Below are positions 45,805 to 54,626 of a DNA stretch of 64,000 bases, piece by piece; the stretch's first letter is position 1; every line of letters starts with the position of its first letter. The DNA lies in NCBI RefSeq assembly GCF_004216715.1, contig NZ_SGXG01000001.1:2898501-2962500 (forward strand), read 5' to 3'. The notes under the pieces are model-generated. The model saw only the letters and a list, made by a program, of their open reading frames with translations. It was not told the DNA's origin and did not search any database. Position numbers and translations under genes: made by a program. This stretch comes from Cecembia calidifontis (GTDB lineage Bacteria; Bacteroidota; Bacteroidia; Cytophagales; Cyclobacteriaceae).

Positions 45805-46158
45805 ATGAAAAAATTGTTTTTATTCTTTTTGTTTTACCTGGTACAATTTGATTTGTCGGCCCAAACCTATCAAATTGCATCAACAGATACCCTGCCTAAA
45901 ACTGTTCTTTTGCTGGAAAAGCGGGTTTTTGAAATTGAAAACAATCTTTACCAATCTAAAAAACAACTTAAGACCGGGATTTTTGTAGCTACATTGGGTT
46001 ATTCGGTAACTATAGTTGGGGGACAACTATTAGGAAGCAATCCCAAACTGGGAGAAACTTTACTGTATGTAGGAGGTGGGATAGGTATTTCTGGAACCGT
46101 AATCTTGGTCAAAGGATTTAAAAAAATTTCTGTAAGACCGCCAGGGCCTCCAATATGA
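45805..46158 (+). CDS. Small membrane protein after LytTR pair
   Basis: The 117-residue protein has a signal peptide (cleavage after LSAQ), a coiled-coil-like segment ENNLYQSKKQLKTG and two hydrophobic segments (about 60-80 and 88-105). The end KKISVRPPGPPI is proline-rich. I do not recognise a family. It starts four bases after the LytTR regulator gene and so is cotranscribed with the two-component pair. It may be a part of the sensing system, but this is only positional inference. Confidence 0.7.
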   Translation: MKKLFLFFLFYLVQFDLSAQTYQIASTDTLPKTVLLLEKRVFEIENNLYQSKKQLKTGIFVATLGYSVTIVGGQLLGSNPKLGETLLYVGGGIGISGTVILVKGFKKISVRPPGPPI

Positions 46159-46159
46159 T

Positions 46160-47728
46160 TCAATTTTGCTCTGATGGCCCTTTTGGTTGTACTAGAATAA
46201 CACTTTCTTTGTCCACCGTTACCGCCCCGGGTGCAGAACCTTTAACTTTTCTGACAAATTTAACAGGGGTGTAAATCACAGGGGCCAGGGACTCATTTTT
46301 GTGTTTGGAGTAAAATGCTGCCAACTCTCCAGCCCTTTCGATTACAGTTTTTGGATAATTCAAACCGGACCGGAACTTGATGACCACATGGGAACCGGAT
46401 ACATCTTTGGCATGCAACCAAAGGTCTTCCTTCCAAGCAAAGTGGCGGAGTAGTTCGTCATTTGCCTTGGCTGATTTTCCGACCAATACATCAAATCCCT
46501 CGATCTCGAACCTTTTGAAGGGTACTTGCTCTTCTTTTTCTTTCTGTTTTTCTATTAGCTGCCTAGATTTAATAAATTCTTTCAGCTCTCTGAAATTATT
46601 TACACCCTCCAGTTCCGTAAGCCAATCTTCCAATTGAAGGAGGAGATTTTCTTTTTCCTCAAGGTTCTGATAGAGCTGATCAAGTTCTTTTTTCCTGTTT
46701 TTTGATTTTCTGTAGAGGTTTTCTGCAAATTTCTGGGGGGACAAACCTCGTTTGAGTTTGATCTTTTCGTCTTTCTGTGTGTAGAAGTTAAAAAGTGTTA
46801 CCTCTTCTTGATCAGTATTGATCCCATGAAGATTAGCCATAATGATGTCCGCTATCTGGGAAGGGGAGGTGCCTGATTCCAATTCTTCCAGCTTTTCAGT
46901 GGTTTTTTGAATATAGGCTTTCGTCCTTTTCTTTTGGTCTTCAAAGGTTTTTTGCCAATGAGTTTTCTCTTTTTCAAAAGCCTGTATGACTACTTTGTAT
47001 TTGAAAAGTTCATTACAGGCCTCAACAGGGTCTGAAGTTTCAAAAATCGGATTTTCAGCTGGAAGTAAGGTTAAATAATATTCTTTTTCCTCTTTGATGA
47101 TTGCGAAATAAGGGACATCCAGCATGTCCATAACATCTGCCATTAATTGCCATTTTTGCAATAGACCTCCTTCAATATACCCTTTGTTTTTTAGCCATTC
47201 TCTAGGGATTTTCCCTAAAGTGGGCAAAAATTTTGAAGCGTTGCCTTCCAAATATTCGAAATGTTCAAAGCTAAGGTCAAGATATGCATCTATTTCGTCC
47301 AGTTTCAATTTCCAATCATCCTTCAATTCATTTCTGAATAGAACAGATGGGATTAGTGAGGCATTGGGATAGAATAATACATTGCTCCTTGTTCCGTGAA
47401 GTTTAAAGACCAGACAATCTCCTGATACAAAGTCAATCCGGAATGCACGTTCAAACTGGAATGTTTTAATTCTATTAATTTCCTGGCCAATGATTTCGGA
47501 GAATAAGGAGATGGTATTTCTTTTGCTTCTCTTGAAATCAGCTGGAAAGGACATGCAGGAAATAATGGGAAGGAGATTCGCCCTGATATATTGATCTTCA
47601 CCTCTACCGGTACAACCGATGACCAATTCATCTTTGTTTTGGGAGAAGCAGGTAATCACACGCATACCTTGAAACCTCTTTTGAAGTTCAGGGCATAAAA
47701 ACCTTAGAAAGTGATAATTGAAATGCAT
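46160..47728 (-). CDS. NFACT-family ribosome quality-control protein (RqcH type)
   Basis: The 522-residue protein has an N-terminal NFACT-N domain, a central coiled-coil (about residues 260-400, rich in Lys and Glu with QKKRTKAYIQKTTEKLEEL) and a C-terminal NFACT-R/DUF814 domain with LWLHAKDVSGSHVVI. RqcH detects stalled 50S subunits and adds alanine tails to nascent chains in bacteria. Older annotations call it fibronectin-binding protein. The stop is adjacent to the small-membrane-protein gene. It overlaps the start region of the MBL hydrolase gene, which shares one base with its ATG. Confidence 0.9.
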   Translation of the reverse strand: MHFNYHFLRFLCPELQKRFQGMRVITCFSQNKDELVIGCTGRGEDQYIRANLLPIISCMSFPADFKRSKRNTISLFSEIIGQEINRIKTFQFERAFRIDFVSGDCLVFKLHGTRSNVLFYPNASLIPSVLFRNELKDDWKLKLDEIDAYLDLSFEHFEYLEGNASKFLPTLGKIPREWLKNKGYIEGGLLQKWQLMADVMDMLDVPYFAIIKEEKEYYLTLLPAENPIFETSDPVEACNELFKYKVVIQAFEKEKTHWQKTFEDQKKRTKAYIQKTTEKLEELESGTSPSQIADIIMANLHGINTDQEEVTLFNFYTQKDEKIKLKRGLSPQKFAENLYRKSKNRKKELDQLYQNLEEKENLLLQLEDWLTELEGVNNFRELKEFIKSRQLIEKQKEKEEQVPFKRFEIEGFDVLVGKSAKANDELLRHFAWKEDLWLHAKDVSGSHVVIKFRSGLNYPKTVIERAGELAAFYSKHKNESLAPVIYTPVKFVRKVKGSAPGAVTVDKESVILVQPKGPSEQN

Positions 47729-48492
47729 TAGTCAATATAGATCTTCAGCCCGTCATAAGCCAGTTTGATATAATCCGGAAGTTCTTTTTCGATTTCCTGA
47801 TGTGTCCCTAGTTTATGACTGATATGGGTGAAATAAGCCATTTCCGGTTGGATGATTTCAGTGAGCTGAATGGCTTCGTCCAAGGTCAAATGGGAGATAT
47901 GATGACTTTTTTGTAAGGCATTAAGTACAAGGATCTTTGTTCCTTTGATTTTTTCAATTTCTTTTGGTTCGATTTGTTTGGCATCCGTGATGTAGGTAAA
48001 GTCCTTGAAGCGAAACCCAAAAACCGGAAGTCTGTAATGCATTACCTGAATAGGAATAACGGGAATTTCTTCTGCTGTAAAGGTATTGTTGGTAATTTCA
48101 TAAGGAACGACAGAAGGCACGCCCGGATATTTTACCTCTTCAAAAATATAAGAATATTCCCTTTTTATTTGGTTAAGTACCTTTTTGGACCCATAAATGG
48201 GCATGTCTTTTTTTTGCGAAAAATTGAATGGTCTTATATCGTCCAATCCTGCCGTATGGTCTTTATGCTCATGAGTAAAAAGTACTGCGTCCAGTTTAGT
48301 GATTTTTTCACGCAGCATTTGAAACCGGAAATCAGGACCTGTGTCTATGACAATACTTTTTCCGTCGATTTCAAGGTGTAAGGCACATCGGGTCCTTTTA
48401 TCTCTAAAATCCAATGAACTGCAAACGGGACAGTCACAACCTATGACCGGCACGCCCTGTGATGTACCTGTTCCTAAAAATGTTACTTTCAA
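47728..48492 (-). CDS. MBL-fold metallohydrolase, PhnP/RNase Z-like
   Basis: This 254-residue metallo-beta-lactamase-fold protein starts MKVTFLGTGTSQGVPVIGC. It has the zinc-binding HxHxDH as FTHEHKDHTAGLDDIRP. A CDCPVC motif near the N-terminus resembles PhnP-type phosphodiesterases, which also carry extra zinc-binding cysteines. It likely hydrolyses cyclic phosphate or small phosphodiester substrates. The stop codon ends one base inside the RqcH gene. Confidence 0.88.
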   Translation of the reverse strand: MKVTFLGTGTSQGVPVIGCDCPVCSSLDFRDKRTRCALHLEIDGKSIVIDTGPDFRFQMLREKITKLDAVLFTHEHKDHTAGLDDIRPFNFSQKKDMPIYGSKKVLNQIKREYSYIFEEVKYPGVPSVVPYEITNNTFTAEEIPVIPIQVMHYRLPVFGFRFKDFTYITDAKQIEPKEIEKIKGTKILVLNALQKSHHISHLTLDEAIQLTEIIQPEMAYFTHISHKLGTHQEIEKELPDYIKLAYDGLKIYID

Positions 48493-48767
48493 AGCTTTAA
48501 TTCTGTTTGCTGAAGTTCAGTTAACAGGGACTGTATTTTTTGGTCTTCAAAATCATTGGGATTAAAACCAAGCTCTTTAATAATGTCCAAAAGCGCATTG
48601 ATTTTTCCATCCAGCGTGTAGTATTTGTTGATGATTACGATTTTGCTTTCTTTAAGAACACAGTATCCTGATTTGAAATTTCCTTTTTCGTACCTCAAAA
48701 TATACTCAGAAGCCGCAAATATGTTTTCCAGCTTATCAAGAAAGTTTTTGGTGTACTTTACAGTCAT
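48489..48767 (-). CDS. Conserved hypothetical protein
   Basis: The 92-residue soluble protein has no signal peptide or membrane segment. It has an alpha/beta pattern and conserved-looking GYCVLKESKIVIINKYY. I do not recognise a family name. Its end overlaps the start of the MBL hydrolase gene by four bases, so the two are coupled. It follows the response-regulator pair in the same direction. Confidence 0.75.
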   Translation of the reverse strand: MTVKYTKNFLDKLENIFAASEYILRYEKGNFKSGYCVLKESKIVIINKYYTLDGKINALLDIIKELGFNPNDFEDQKIQSLLTELQQTELKL

Positions 48768-48777
48768 ATTAAAAAAT

Positions 48778-49155
48778 CTAGGACAAATATTTCTTTACGG
48801 TAGCCAACAACAGGTCATAATCCAAAGGTTTTTGGACATAATCATTTAGCCCTGCTTTTTTGAAGTCGTCCATGGTATAGTTCTTGTAATTTCCCGTAAT
48901 GGCAACAATGGGAATTTTGGATTTTTTTTGATCTGGAAGAGCCCGAATTGCGGTTGTACATTCTATGCCATCCATTAGAGGCATATTGATGTCCATCAGA
49001 ATCAGATCAAAATCCTCATTGGATAGTTTTTCTAAAACCTGTTTTCCGTTTTTTACCGCTGTGATGTGGTAATTTTCAAACATCAAAACGTTTTTGGTAA
49101 GATTGATAATTACAGAACTGTCTTCAGCTACCAGTACTTTTCTAGTTGGCGTCAT
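48778..49155 (-). CDS. Single-domain response regulator (CheY-like)
   Basis: This 125-residue receiver domain has the phosphorylation Asp in LILMDINMPLMDG near residue 57, acidic pocket EDSS near 11, and switch Lys in YVQKPLDYD near 108. With no output domain, it may be a phosphate sink, a relay part or a binding partner. It overlaps the upstream RR-Hpt gene by four bases (ATGA). No histidine kinase is adjacent. Confidence 0.92.
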   Translation of the reverse strand: MTPTRKVLVAEDSSVIINLTKNVLMFENYHITAVKNGKQVLEKLSNEDFDLILMDINMPLMDGIECTTAIRALPDQKKSKIPIVAITGNYKNYTMDDFKKAGLNDYVQKPLDYDLLLATVKKYLS

Positions 49156-49913
49156 GGATTTAGGTATTCTGATGATTGATAATGTTCTTTAAAGGTTTCA
49201 AATAAGGTCTTCAAATATATGTAATCTTTTAACGAATTGTTAAAATTGCCTGATTTTATGTTTCTTTCAAATGCTTGGGAAAAAGCAAACAATTGCATGG
49301 CTCCTAAAGTGCCGGAGTTCCCTTTTATAATATGTAACTTTTCTCCAATTTCTTGATAATCACCATATTTGAACAGGTATTCCATTTCCTCCAAAAGCTT
49401 TTCTGTTTCCAAGATGAAATCATCGTAGACCAATTTTATGTTTTCAATAGAGTTGAACTTCAATAATTTGACTAAAACATTGTGATCAAGAACTGCTGTA
49501 TCTTCAAGGTTGGTCCCTATATTTTGGTTGTTGTTTTCAGAACTGTCAGATTTTTTTATCAGGTAATTGATCGTTTCAAGAAGCTGCTTTGGTTTGATGG
49601 GTTTGGAAATAAAATCATCAAAACCTGCAGACAGAAAGTATTCCCTGTCTTTTGTTTCAGCGAAGGCAGACACTGCTACTATTGGTGCATTACTTAGTTG
49701 GTTTTCTTTGATGGCCTTAAGTGTATTGATTCCATCTAATTGAGGCATTTGTATATCCAAAAGAATCACATCAAAATGATCATTTTTTAATTTTTGGATT
49801 ACTTCCTTGCCATTTTCAGCGATATCATATTGATAAACTTGGCTGATAATATTTTGAAATACCCTTCTATTTAAGGCATTGTCGTCTGCCATCAGGACCT
49901 TTTTGTTTTTCAT
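49152..49913 (-). CDS. Receiver domain fused to Hpt phosphotransfer domain
   Basis: This 253-residue protein starts with a receiver domain (Asp in VILLDIQMPQLDG near residue 53, switch Lys in FISKPIKPKQ). A linker follows, then an Hpt domain (about 150-250) with the phospho-His in KLHIIKGNSGTLGAMQL. It would accept phosphate on the receiver and pass it through the Hpt to another receiver, plausibly the single-domain regulator encoded immediately downstream. The partner kinase lies outside the window. Confidence 0.9.
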   Translation of the reverse strand: MKNKKVLMADDNALNRRVFQNIISQVYQYDIAENGKEVIQKLKNDHFDVILLDIQMPQLDGINTLKAIKENQLSNAPIVAVSAFAETKDREYFLSAGFDDFISKPIKPKQLLETINYLIKKSDSSENNNQNIGTNLEDTAVLDHNVLVKLLKFNSIENIKLVYDDFILETEKLLEEMEYLFKYGDYQEIGEKLHIIKGNSGTLGAMQLFAFSQAFERNIKSGNFNNSLKDYIYLKTLFETFKEHYQSSEYLNP

Positions 49914-49963
49914 CAGGTTTTATTGATATTTTTGGAAGCCTAATTTATAACTCCTAAGCTGAA

Positions 49964-50887
49964 TTGCTGAAACAAAATAAATATCTCATCATGGTGGTTG
50001 GTCCTACCGCTGTAGGAAAGACTTCCCTTTGCATAAAATTAGCCAAAAACTTCCAAACTGAAATCATTTCTTCGGATAGCCGGCAATTTTATAGAGAAAC
50101 TCAGATTGGGACTGCTAAACCCAGCCCAGAGGAATTGGCTGAGGTCAGGCACCATTTGATAGATCATAAATCGATTTTTGATGTTTATGATGTGAAGGAT
50201 TTTGAAAAGGATGCGCTAAAAGTTATTGAAGAGATATTCCAAACCCGGGATGTGGCAATTATGACCGGAGGTTCCGGTCTTTTTGTGGATATTATTGCTC
50301 ATGGGATGGATGAAATTCCTGACATCGATCCTCAGATTAGGACAGATTTGATAAAATTATATCAGGAGTTTGGTCTGGAGTACCTGCAAAATAAACTAAA
50401 AGAGACCGATCCCGAATATTTTGAAGAGGTTGATTTGATGAACCCACAGCGACTGATGCGCGCCATTGAAGTTTGCTTGGGTACCGGAAAACTCTACAGT
50501 ACTTTTAGGCAGAAAAAGAAAATAGAACGGCCATTTCACATAATCAAAGTGGGGCTTAATAGGGATAGGGAGGAATTGTACCAAAGAATAGATCAAAGAA
50601 TGGAAGAAATGATAGCCGAAGGACTTTTTGAAGAAGCAGAAAGATTGTTTCCTTACAGGCATTTGAATGCCTTGCAGACGGTGGGATATTCTGAGGTTTT
50701 CGGGTATTTAGAAGGAAATTATGACAAAGAAGAAGCCATCAGACTGTTGAAGCGTAATTCCAGAAGGTATGCCAAACGTCAGTTGACCTGGTTTAGAAAA
50801 GATCCGGAAATTACCTGGTTTCACCCTGATCAGGAGCTGGAAATTATGGCATTTGTCCAGGAAAAGATCAGGTTTTTGAAAAGATAA
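49964..50887 (+). CDS. miaA: tRNA dimethylallyltransferase
   Basis: MiaA attaches the dimethylallyl group to A37 of tRNAs reading UNN codons. The 307-residue protein has the P-loop VGPTAVGKTSL, DSRQFYRETQIGTAKP, HHLIDH and TGGSGLFVD, and the C-terminal helical part with RYAKRQLTWFRKD. The start is a TTG at 49964 (ATG at 49991 would remove the segment before the P-loop). It diverges from the response-regulator genes. Confidence 0.95.
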   Translation: MLKQNKYLIMVVGPTAVGKTSLCIKLAKNFQTEIISSDSRQFYRETQIGTAKPSPEELAEVRHHLIDHKSIFDVYDVKDFEKDALKVIEEIFQTRDVAIMTGGSGLFVDIIAHGMDEIPDIDPQIRTDLIKLYQEFGLEYLQNKLKETDPEYFEEVDLMNPQRLMRAIEVCLGTGKLYSTFRQKKKIERPFHIIKVGLNRDREELYQRIDQRMEEMIAEGLFEEAERLFPYRHLNALQTVGYSEVFGYLEGNYDKEEAIRLLKRNSRRYAKRQLTWFRKDPEITWFHPDQELEIMAFVQEKIRFLKR

Positions 50888-50892
50888 AAACC

Positions 50893-51252
50893 TTAATAGG
50901 GTTTGTGCCCCATAATTTTAGCTACAAAGCTGTAGGGCTTCTTTGAGATAAGCCTGTTGTATTCGGATTTTAAAAGTTTAACTTGTTGATAAGGTTTTCT
51001 CACTTTTTTATCAAAAGCATCCAACTGATCCTCCTGAATTGATTTTTTTACATTTTGGTAAAGTTTTGAAATACGGTCCTGCTTTATTTCTTCATTGGAT
51101 ATCGAAGACTGGGAGAAAGCCCTCAAGCCCTCCATCATTTTAAACTGATTGTCTTGGATTTGTATTTTTTTTGATTTTAAAGAATTGTTTACGGCCATAA
51201 TGAATAAGATTATGGCCGCGGACATTGTTAGTATGACAGGAATAAACCCCAT
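50893..51252 (-). CDS. Hypothetical single-helix membrane protein
   Basis: The 119-residue protein has an N-terminal membrane helix (about residues 4-22) and a helical, charged cytoplasmic or periplasmic part that looks like a coiled-coil. I do not recognise a family. Its start lies two bases after the pfkA stop, so it should be cotranscribed with pfkA. Confidence 0.6.
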   Translation of the reverse strand: MGFIPVILTMSAAIILFIMAVNNSLKSKKIQIQDNQFKMMEGLRAFSQSSISNEEIKQDRISKLYQNVKKSIQEDQLDAFDKKVRKPYQQVKLLKSEYNRLISKKPYSFVAKIMGHKPY

Positions 51253-51253
51253 G

Positions 51254-52228
51254 TTAAATGCTTAATATTTCGATTAATTTGAGATGATCTTCTTTGAGTT
51301 GTTTGGTCTTTCCTATGCAGTCTGCAAAGGGCGTGTAAACCACTTCTCCGTTTACTACCCCGGCCATGCAATTTGAATGTCCATTCAATAACCCTTCCAC
51401 AGCTGCCATTCCGCAACGGGAAGCCAAAACCCTGTCTCTTGCGGTCGGATTTCCCCCTCTTTGGATATGTCCTAATGTAGTGACTTTAAATTCCTTTTCA
51501 GGGTCATTCACTTTGTCTTTTACTTTTTGCATGATCTCTTCTGCCCCTCCTTCATCATCCCCTTCGGCGACCACAATGATAGACGAACTTTTACTTTTCC
51601 TCAGGTTTTTGAGGGACTTAACCACGCTTTTCAGATCAGTTTCCGTTTCAGGAATCATGACAAATTCTGCACCTCCTCCAATTCCACATTCCAGGGCAAT
51701 ATACCCTGAATCTCTTCCCATCACCTCGATAAAGAATATCCTGTCATGGGCAGCGGCTGTATCCCTGATTTTATCAATTGCTTCCAAAGCAGTATTAACC
51801 GCTGTGTCAAAACCAATCGTATAATCAGTTCCATAAATATCATTGTCAATAGTCCCCGGACAGCCTATCGTAGGTATTCCAAACTCTTCGAAAAATATCT
51901 TAGCTCCTGTGAAAGTACCATCCCCACCTATGGCTACAATTCCTTCAATTTCATGTTTTTTCAATTGCTCATAAGCTCTTTTCCTTCCTTCTGGAGTTCT
52001 AAACTCTTCACTCCTGGCAGATTTGAGAATGGTGCCTCCTCTTTGGATAATATTGCTGACAGAATGGGATTGCATTTTTTTGATGTTTCCATTGATCATG
52101 CCATCATAACCATAGGAAATACCATACACTTCAATTTCTTTAAAAATAGCTGTTCTCACAACAGCCCGTATGCAAGCATTCATTCCCGGTGCATCTCCTC
52201 CGGAAGTAAAAACTGCTATTTTTTTCAT
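51254..52228 (-). CDS. pfkA: 6-phosphofructokinase
   Basis: PfkA commits fructose-6-phosphate to glycolysis using ATP. The 324-residue protein starts with the P-loop TSGGDAPGMNACIRAVVRTA. It has GGDGTFTGA (Gly after GGDGT, so ATP-dependent) and CPGTIDNDIYGTDYTIGFDTA, then LGHIQRGGNPTARDRVLA. A 50-residue C-terminal segment completes the family fold. It is upstream of the single-helix membrane protein gene. Confidence 0.96.
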   Translation of the reverse strand: MKKIAVFTSGGDAPGMNACIRAVVRTAIFKEIEVYGISYGYDGMINGNIKKMQSHSVSNIIQRGGTILKSARSEEFRTPEGRKRAYEQLKKHEIEGIVAIGGDGTFTGAKIFFEEFGIPTIGCPGTIDNDIYGTDYTIGFDTAVNTALEAIDKIRDTAAAHDRIFFIEVMGRDSGYIALECGIGGGAEFVMIPETETDLKSVVKSLKNLRKSKSSSIIVVAEGDDEGGAEEIMQKVKDKVNDPEKEFKVTTLGHIQRGGNPTARDRVLASRCGMAAVEGLLNGHSNCMAGVVNGEVVYTPFADCIGKTKQLKEDHLKLIEILSI

Positions 52229-52239
52229 TGTTCAATAGG

Positions 52240-52359
52240 TTTAACGAGGCGTAAAAATACTGATAAAACCCTTTCAAAAATAAGAAACTGGAAAATCTTT
52301 TAATTGTTCTTAGTCCCCGTTTTAATTGATTAAAATGGGTAGGGTAAAGCCTCGTTAAA
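52240..52359. repeat. Inverted repeat in the pfkA-ssb spacer
   Basis: TTTAACGAGGC (52240-52250) and its exact complement GCCTCGTTAAA (52349-52359) lie about 100 bases apart in the non-coding spacer. They could be an operator pair or the edges of a small element; nothing else supports either view. Confidence 0.35.
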
Positions 52360-52388
52360 TTATTTTGGTAATAACCGGAAGCGATTGA

Positions 52389-52739
52389 TCAGGTCGTAAC
52401 TGCGGCTTTTTCTCCCAAAAGCACCAAATTATCAACCAGGACTTCTGTGATGTATTTTTTGACACCGTCTTTGTCCGTGTAGCTTCTGTTGGTAAGCTTT
52501 CCGTCAAGGGCAATCTCTGTTCCTTTATCGGTATATTTTTCAATGATTTCGGCAGGTTTTCCCCATGCAACCACATTATGCCAGGTGGTTTCTTCCACTT
52601 TCTCCCCTTTTTGGTTCTTGTAGAAATCATTAGTGGCCAGACTTAAAGAGGCCTTGACTTTTCCATCATCAAATCGCTTGATTTCAGCTTTGGCACCCAA
52701 TCTCCCGATCAGTTGTACCCTGTTTCTTAAACTGCTCAT
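52389..52739 (-). CDS. ssb: Short single-stranded DNA-binding protein
   Basis: The 116-residue protein has an OB-fold typical of bacterial SSB: NRVQLIGRLGAKAEIKRF, SLATNDFYKNQKGEKVEETTWHNVVAWGKPAE and EIALDGKLTNRSYTDKDG. It ends ...LVLLGEKAAVTT and lacks the acidic C-terminal tip (DDDIPF-like) that recruits partners in the main SSB. It may be an accessory paralogue, and the main ssb may lie elsewhere. Confidence 0.9.
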   Translation of the reverse strand: MSSLRNRVQLIGRLGAKAEIKRFDDGKVKASLSLATNDFYKNQKGEKVEETTWHNVVAWGKPAEIIEKYTDKGTEIALDGKLTNRSYTDKDGVKKYITEVLVDNLVLLGEKAAVTT

Positions 52740-52960
52740 AGTTTAAATAGTAAATGGTTAAAAGATTGATTTTGAAGTAGCCGACTAAAAAAAGGCAGCT
52801 GTCCAAATATCTAAAAAGGGGATGATTTGCCTAAATTCTAATCGGATATATCCGACTATATCCGTTTATGGGTTTTTGATTAAAATTCTTGAAATAATTT
52901 GCCTTCATAGCTTGGTGATAATTGCTTAGATTAAGGCCCTGAATTAACCAAAAACGAGAA

Positions 52961-54466
52961 ATGAAAAAATTCAACTTCATTGTCCTTTTAGCCATTCTGA
53001 TTTGTACATCTACATGGGCACAGGAAAAACCGGCAGAAAAACCCATACCTGAACCGGAGGTTTTTATTTCCAACCAAACAGTGCGGATCAATGGTGTCAA
53101 CCATACCCTTAAAACCAGGGCTGGAACTATGCTTCTGAGGGATGAAAACAATGAACCCATTGCACTTCACGGATTCACAGCCTACTTTAAAGAAGACGGA
53201 CCATCCAAAAGGCCCATCATTTTTTCATTCAACGGTGGTCCTGGTTCATCCTCCTATTGGCTTCACATGGGAGTAATGGGGCCAAAAAGAATAGTGGTGA
53301 ATGATCCGGGATATACCAAAGCTGCTCCTTATGAACTGGTTAATAATGAATATTCAATTTTGGATATCGCAGATGTCGTGATGATGGATCCTATTGGTAC
53401 CGGATTAAGCATTCCTGTAGGAAAGGCAGAGGGAAAGGATTTCTGGGGTGTTGATCAGGATATCAGGGCCATCAGTTTATTCATAATGCAATTCCTCAAA
53501 GAGTATGACAGGCTACAGTCTCCCAAATACCTATTGGGCGAAAGCTATGGTACCATGAGGAATGCCGGTGTAATGAATTATTTGCTGGACAGGGGTTTTG
53601 CTCTGAACGGTGTGGTAATGGTTTCTGCCGTATTTGACCTTAGGTCTTTGGCATTTCCTGTTCAGGAAAGCACTTCTTATTTGGTCCACTTTCCTACTTA
53701 TGCCACCACAGCTTGGTATCATGATAAATTGAAGAATAAAAACCCTAACCTGGAAGCATTTGTAGATGAGGTCAGGAAATTCACAGAAGAAGAATACATG
53801 CCGGCTCTGTTCAAAGGAGGAAGGCTTTCTGATGCTGAAAAATCAGCGCTTGCTACTAAACTCGAACATTACTCCGGAGTATCAAAAGATTACTGGTTGA
53901 GGGCAAATTTGAGGGTTAAGGCACAGGAATTCTTCAATGAGCTGCTTCGTGAAGAAGGCATGACAGTGGGTAGACTGGATTCCAGGTTTATAGGGATTAA
54001 TCCATTCCCACAAAACCAATATGCCATTACAGACCCCCAAAGCGATGCTATTTCACCGGCATACACCGCAGGGTTTTTGGATTATTTCCACAGGGACCTT
54101 GGAGTAAGTAAAAAATTGAATTATAAGACCTCGGCCTATTCTTCACCGGGTTTTAAGTGGGACTGGTCTCATAAAGGAAACGAAGGCTGGGGATCTATGA
54201 TATCCATCAATACAGCCATTGATATGGCAGATGCTATGAACAAAGATCCTCATGTCAAAGTGTTGATTATGAATGGGTACTATGATCTGGCTACAGTTTT
54301 CTATGGAGTGGAACATACCATAGATCAAATGAATTTAAGGCCTGAGATCCGCAAAAACATTATCATGACTTATTATGAAGCAGGTCATATGATGTACACC
54401 CACCTTCCTTCCTTGGTTAAATTCAAGAAGGATTTGGCTGATTTTATAAAGGATACTATGCACTGA
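52961..54466 (+). CDS. Secreted S10-family serine carboxypeptidase-like protein
   Basis: This 501-residue protein has a signal peptide (cleavage near STWAQ) and the S10 fold: oxyanion motif FNGGPGSSSYWLHMG, nucleophile Ser in LLGESYGTMR, acidic residue in NGYYDLATVFYG and His in YYEAGHMMYTH. All three catalytic residues are present, so it is likely active. S10 enzymes release C-terminal residues at acid pH; here the enzyme is probably periplasmic. A weak hairpin and T-run follow. Confidence 0.9.
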   Translation: MKKFNFIVLLAILICTSTWAQEKPAEKPIPEPEVFISNQTVRINGVNHTLKTRAGTMLLRDENNEPIALHGFTAYFKEDGPSKRPIIFSFNGGPGSSSYWLHMGVMGPKRIVVNDPGYTKAAPYELVNNEYSILDIADVVMMDPIGTGLSIPVGKAEGKDFWGVDQDIRAISLFIMQFLKEYDRLQSPKYLLGESYGTMRNAGVMNYLLDRGFALNGVVMVSAVFDLRSLAFPVQESTSYLVHFPTYATTAWYHDKLKNKNPNLEAFVDEVRKFTEEEYMPALFKGGRLSDAEKSALATKLEHYSGVSKDYWLRANLRVKAQEFFNELLREEGMTVGRLDSRFIGINPFPQNQYAITDPQSDAISPAYTAGFLDYFHRDLGVSKKLNYKTSAYSSPGFKWDWSHKGNEGWGSMISINTAIDMADAMNKDPHVKVLIMNGYYDLATVFYGVEHTIDQMNLRPEIRKNIIMTYYEAGHMMYTHLPSLVKFKKDLADFIKDTMH

Positions 54467-54578
54467 TTGTCCATTGCTTTCAATTTTGAAGTGGCTGCCT
54501 TCAAAGGGCAGCCCTTCTTATGATAAAGTGGCTGTTTTTTATTTAGGGCCTCTTGGAAAATTCCTTCGGAATTAGGGA

Positions 54579-54614
54579 GTAGAGCTTAAACTAAGCTCTA
54601 CTTTCTTTTTTTGG
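54579..54614 (+). terminator. Hairpin terminator next to truncated transposase
   Basis: A 10-bp perfect stem (54579-54588 with 54592-54601) with a 3-base loop is followed by a T-run. It could terminate the S10 peptidase transcript or shield the IS relic from outside transcription. Confidence 0.7.
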
Positions 54615-54626
54615 AGAATTTGGACA

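Noticed and set aside
46160..47728. Fibronectin-binding adhesin
   Set aside because: The NFACT-N, coiled-coil and NFACT-R layout fits RqcH; no signal peptide is present.
54481..54520. Hairpin GGCTGCC / GGCAGCC after the S10 peptidase gene as a terminator
   Set aside because: Only a 7-bp stem without a proper T-run; the hairpin at 54579 is a better terminator.
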